A DNA stretch of 64,000 nt from an uncultured Clostridia bacterium. Its GTDB lineage: Bacteria > Bacillota > Clostridia > Christensenellales > Borkfalkiaceae. Below the pieces are notes generated by a model that had not been told where the DNA came from, ran no database searches, and worked only from the letters and a program-made list of their open reading frames with translations. The stretch covers positions 5,837-69,836 of the forward strand of contig CAMUFJ010000007.1 of the NCBI GenBank assembly GCA_947088135.1, read 5' to 3'. Positions 61,160-64,000 of the stretch are shown piece after piece. How positions within the stretch are numbered: position 1 is the first letter of the stretch; every line of letters starts with the position of its first letter. Both the position numbers and the translations under genes were made by a program.

Positions 61160-62632
61160 GTGAAAACAGCAGTGATTTACGCGAGATTTAGTTCCGATAA
61201 ACAAACGGAACAGTCTATTGAGGGACAAGTGAGAGTTTGCGAGGAATACGCGCAAAGGAATAACATTCTTATTCTCAATACTTACATAGACAGAGCTATG
61301 ACGGGAACGAACGATAACCGCCCCGACTTTCAACGCATGTTAAAAGATAGTGCGCGCAGGGAATGGGATTATGTGCTTTGCTATAAACTTGACCGTTTCA
61401 GCCGTAACAAGTACGAAACGGCAATACACAAAAAGACTTTACGCGATAACGGCGTAAAAGTATTATCCGCTATGGAAAACATTCCCGATTCCCCCGAAGG
61501 AATTATCCTTGAAAGCTTACTTGAAGGCATGAACCAGTATTTCAGCGCAGAGCTTTCCCAAAAGGTAAAACGCGGTATGCGGGAAACAAGGTTGAAAGGA
61601 AATTATCAAGGCGGCGGCTTGTTGTTCGGCTATAAGGTTGTAGACCACAAAATCGTTATAGACGAAGAACGAGCCGAGCAAGTCCGCTATATGTATGAAC
61701 AATATGCGAGCGGTGTTTATGTAAAAGATATTATCAAGTCTTTGACCGAGAAAGGTATCCTCTATAAAGGCAGACCGTTTGCAAGTAATACCGTTTACGA
61801 CATATTGCGGAACAGCAAATATTCGGGCGTATATACCCACGGCGAAGAAGTGATAGACAATATGTATCCGATAATCATTCCGACCGAGATTTACAATAAA
61901 GTCCGTGAAATTGTAAATAGAAACAAATTCGGGAAACGGAGCGTAAGAACGGTTTATCTACTTCGTCATAAGGTATTTTGCGGCGAATGCGGGCGACCTA
62001 TAAGCGCAGACACGGGGACAGCGCGAAACGGCGAAGTGATACATTACTACAAGTGTATCGGACGAAAGAAAGACCACAACGGTTGCAGACTTCCGCCGAT
62101 AAAGAAAGAAGATTTAGAAAAACTTGTAATTGAAACAACCGTCGAAGAATTAAGCAAGCCGCAAATTCTCGAATATGCCGTTCAATACCTCATGAAGTTA
62201 CAAGATAATCAGCTATCCGAAAACACGAACTTAAAACTTTTGACAAAGCAAAAAGCGGCGATAGACAGAGCGTTGGAAAATCTTGTAACCGCTATTGAGA
62301 ACGGTATTATCAGCAATACCACGAATAAGCGGCTACACGAGCTTGAAAAGCAACAAGAGGAATTAGAAAGGCAGATACTCATAGAACGCAGTAAATGCGC
62401 CGTAAGACTTCCAGAGAGCGTTATACGGCAGTTTTACACCCAAGCATTAGAGGAAGAACCGAAAATGATAATTAGTTATCTCATCAAAAAGGTTGTGCTG
62501 TTTGACAACTTTATTGAAATTCATTATAACAACCCGATAAGAATTAGTCCTGACGACAGTCAGGGCTTTTCTTTTTACAAGAAAGTTAAAAATACGGGAA
62601 AGCGCAAAATGCTTATAATCTTAAAGTTATAA
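61160..62632 (+). CDS. Large serine recombinase (integrase of the element)
   Basis: A 490-residue protein starting at GTG 61160, with AAGGAG upstream. The N-terminal resolvase domain has the catalytic serine in YARFSSDKQ, then KLDRFSRN with the conserved arginine. A recombinase domain (GYKV ... GVYVKDIIKSLTEKGI) follows, then a Cys4 zinc ribbon (CGECGRPI ... YYKCIGRKKDHNGCR) and a coiled-coil C-terminal region. Such enzymes integrate and excise phages and mobile elements at specific sites without homology arms. It is the only recombinase in the element, although the flanks contain tRNA fragments more typical of tyrosine-integrase targets. Confidence 0.92.
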   Translation: MKTAVIYARFSSDKQTEQSIEGQVRVCEEYAQRNNILILNTYIDRAMTGTNDNRPDFQRMLKDSARREWDYVLCYKLDRFSRNKYETAIHKKTLRDNGVKVLSAMENIPDSPEGIILESLLEGMNQYFSAELSQKVKRGMRETRLKGNYQGGGLLFGYKVVDHKIVIDEERAEQVRYMYEQYASGVYVKDIIKSLTEKGILYKGRPFASNTVYDILRNSKYSGVYTHGEEVIDNMYPIIIPTEIYNKVREIVNRNKFGKRSVRTVYLLRHKVFCGECGRPISADTGTARNGEVIHYYKCIGRKKDHNGCRLPPIKKEDLEKLVIETTVEELSKPQILEYAVQYLMKLQDNQLSENTNLKLLTKQKAAIDRALENLVTAIENGIISNTTNKRLHELEKQQEELERQILIERSKCAVRLPESVIRQFYTQALEEEPKMIISYLIKKVVLFDNFIEIHYNNPIRISPDDSQGFSFYKKVKNTGKRKMLIILKL

Positions 62633-62664
62633 CGATTTGAAACAACGGCTATCTATTCCACGTT

Positions 62665-62788
62665 CCGCTTGACATGAGCCTCGTATGCGTGCGGTATTTA
62701 GGCAAAGAGCCAAACGTACCGCCCCTGCGGGGCTTATTGTTTGCCGTTGGCAAAATAGCCTACCGCACGCCATTCTCATGTCAAGCGG
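62665..62788. other. Nested stem-loop 3' of the serine recombinase
   Basis: Perfect arms of 14 bp (62665-62678 with 62775-62788), 10 bp (62687-62696 with 62761-62770), 5 bp (62709-62713 with 62747-62751) and 5 bp (GCCCC at 62721-62725 with GGGGC at 62729-62733, loop TGC). The layout matches the structure at 60972-61129. It starts 33 bases after the recombinase stop. Confidence 0.55.
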
Positions 62789-62854
62789 CTTTCGCGGCAT
62801 AAAACGCCGTTGGCTTGACAATAAAAAAACCAACCGAAATCAAGCTTTTTTATT

Positions 62855-62884
62855 GGTTCAATTTAGGTTGGTTGTGGAGCTCCA
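62855..62884 (+). other. Degenerate tRNA-Thr 3' end (element right end)
   Basis: GGTTCAA and AGCTCCA, the T-loop and 3' end of tRNA-Thr, occur in order but 16 rather than 11 bases apart. It marks a possible right attachment remnant. Confidence 0.4.
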
Positions 62885-62970
62885 AAATAAAAGCGAACGC
62901 CTTGTGCGTTCGCTTTTATTTTGCAGTTTGGATAGAAATTGAACCGTCAACGCCTCGTCCTTAAAAAAAC
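62878..62970 (+). repeat. 93-bp direct repeat, copy 1
   Basis: It begins with the tRNA end AGCTCCA, contains a perfect 17-bp terminator-like hairpin (62884-62922) and ends with an inverted tRNA-Thr-like fragment (62939-62962). Copy 2 at 63126-63218 differs at only two positions by eye. Confidence 0.85.
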
Positions 62971-63046
62971 GGGGTCGCCGAAAAAAGATTGTAAAAAGCG
63001 CAGAGAAGGATGAAAACAGAGAGCAATCTTTTTTTGGGGCAAATAA

Positions 63047-63132
63047 GAGGTCGGCGGTTCAAATCCGTTACTGCGCGCTTTGCGCTTGTGCCGCCTTAGA
63101 CTACGAATACGTGCGGCGGGACAGCAGCTCCA
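63047..63132 (+). pseudogene. tRNA-Thr 3'-half fragment interrupted by about 55 bases
   Basis: Twenty-one bases (63047-63067) are identical to the variable and T-arm region of tRNA-Thr(GGT). After 56 unrelated bases containing GC-rich inverted repeats, the tRNA end GCAGCTCCA resumes at 63124-63132. It cannot form a tRNA. Confidence 0.6.
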
Positions 63133-63218
63133 AAATAAGAGCGAACGCCTTGTGCGTTCGCTTTTATTTTGCAGTTTGGATAGAAATTGAACCGTCAGCG
63201 CCTCGTCCTTAAAAAAAC
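63126..63218 (+). repeat. 93-bp direct repeat, copy 2
   Basis: Same content as copy 1 (tRNA end, hairpin at 63132-63170, inverted tRNA-like fragment at 63187-63210). The 248-bp spacing of the copies suggests a duplicated attachment region or remnant of a second insertion. Confidence 0.85.
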
Positions 63219-63254
63219 AAAGATAAAAGCATTGTAAGGATAAATAATTTATCC

Positions 63255-63283
63255 TTGTGTTTTTATTATAATTTTGTTATAAT
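63255..63283 (+). promoter_or_regulatory. Promoter of the nucleotidyltransferase gene
   Basis: -35 TTGTGT (63255-63260), 17-bp spacer, -10 TATAAT (63278-63283), 44 bases before the ATG. Confidence 0.6.
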
Positions 63284-63326
63284 GTTTGTACGATAAACAA
63301 TAACTTAGCGGAGTGTTACGATAGAT

Positions 63327-63986
63327 ATGATAGATATAAAAACTTGGATTAAGAATTTTACGGAGAAAGTCGAACAGACCTTTGCCGAGCGCGTGTGGTT
63401 TATCGGGTTGCAAGGAAGTTATGGCAGAAGAGAAGCAACTGCAATGAGTGATATAGACGTTGTAGTTATTCTCGACGAGATGAGAATAAACGACTTAAAG
63501 ATTTATAGAGATATGCTCAATACTTTACCGAATAGAGATTTGATTTGTGGATTTATTTCGGGCAAGGACGACCTTTTGAATTGGGAAGCAAGCGATTTGT
63601 TTCAATTCTATTACGATACCACGCCGATAAAAGGTGCGCTCGATATATTATTGGAAAAGATAGATAAGCAAGCCGTAAAGCGCGCTATAAGAATTGGCGC
63701 GTGTAACGTATATCACGCTTGCGTTCATAACTTTGTACACGAAAAAAGCGAAGATATACTGCGCTCATTGTATAAGTCGGCAGTCTTTGTTATTCAAGCG
63801 GTTTGGTTTTACGAAACGGGTAAATATATAAAGTCAAAGGCGGAATTGCAAAAAACAATAAATCCGCCGTCTGCTGTGCTAATTACTGCACAAGCGTTGA
63901 AGAACGGTGTAAGCGTAAAGTTTGAGGAAATGTCGGAGTTGCTACTGAATTGGGCGACGGCGCTAATAAGAGGATATAACGAATGA
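63327..63986 (+). CDS. Nucleotidyltransferase domain protein (aminoglycoside-nucleotidyltransferase-like fold)
   Basis: A 219-residue protein. The NTase core LQGSYGRREATAMSDIDVVVIL has the G-S and D-x-D metal-binding signature. The C-terminal half (VKRAIRIGACNVYHACVHNFVHEKS) is helical, as in kanamycin-nucleotidyltransferase-like or MNT/HEPN-type proteins. Substrate is unknown: an antibiotic-modifying enzyme, an NMP-transferring toxin-antitoxin component or another small-molecule transferase are all possible. A GGAG lies 13 bases upstream, rather far. The stop codon overlaps the next start (ATGA), implying coupled translation. Confidence 0.7.
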   Translation: MIDIKTWIKNFTEKVEQTFAERVWFIGLQGSYGRREATAMSDIDVVVILDEMRINDLKIYRDMLNTLPNRDLICGFISGKDDLLNWEASDLFQFYYDTTPIKGALDILLEKIDKQAVKRAIRIGACNVYHACVHNFVHEKSEDILRSLYKSAVFVIQAVWFYETGKYIKSKAELQKTINPPSAVLITAQALKNGVSVKFEEMSELLLNWATALIRGYNE

Positions 63987-64000
63987 CCATAGAGCTTATA
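63983..64000 (+). CDS. Start of a downstream gene (3' partial)
   Basis: An ATG overlapping the previous stop as ATGA opens a frame (MTIELI) that runs off the window. Too short to identify. Confidence 0.35.

Overview
The window looks like a contig from an endospore-forming, Gram-positive member of the Clostridia (Bacillota), probably gut-associated. It carries a spoIIAA-spoIIAB-sigF operon, a YunB-like sporulation protein, DegV, lipoproteins with Gram-positive signal peptides, tandem GH51 arabinofuranosidases and very large surface proteins with cohesin-, dockerin- and cadherin-like modules. Family calls rest on motifs read by eye; the taxonomic placement is inference.

Layout. (1) About 1-4,750: the end of an inovirus-like (filamentous phage) prophage. 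It has an Ig-like protein cut by the window edge, a secreted protein with a C-terminal membrane anchor, a Zot/pI-type morphogenesis ATPase, a hairpin-rich intergenic region and a rolling-circle Rep. It stops beside the 3' end of tRNA-Tyr. (2) 4,917-5,426: a five-gene tRNA operon on the minus strand (Met, Asp, Phe, Thr, Tyr in transcription order) with a good promoter and terminator. (3) 5,624-8,091: the spoIIA operon, then convergent degV. (4) 8,567-37,420: a giant surface system. It comprises a 7,132-residue secreted protein (11 beta-helix units, about 35 MBG/Ig-like repeats, C-terminal dockerin-like module), a 763-residue protein with a cohesin-like N-terminus and a dockerin-like C-terminus, and a 1,557-residue protein with a cohesin-like N-terminus, cadherin-like repeats, one membrane segment and a Pro-rich then Gly/Tyr-rich cytoplasmic tail. 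Together they suggest anchor, adaptor and giant effector. (5) 37,626-42,490: two tandem GH51 lipoproteins. (6) 42,720-54,265: housekeeping genes: malic enzyme, prs, pth, mfd, a foldase-like lipoprotein, uppP, a 50-aa protein, yunB, and murG on the minus strand.

(7) 54,405-63,218: an integrated element at tRNA-Thr(GGT). It carries an AT-rich 1,600-residue sacsin-ATPase/SF1-helicase fusion (defence candidate), a 42-aa ORF behind four helically phased 11-bp repeats, a HUH Rep with an attenuator-like leader, and a large serine recombinase. Three large nested stem-loops lie 3' of its three main genes. The right end holds tRNA-Thr fragments and a 93-bp direct repeat. (8) 63,255-64,000: a nucleotidyltransferase gene and the first codons of an overlapping gene.

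The most interesting points are the cohesin/dockerin-like giant surface apparatus, the sacsin-helicase element with its unusual DNA/RNA architecture, and the inovirus-like prophage of a Gram-positive host with a recurrent TTTGACAT-type palindrome.
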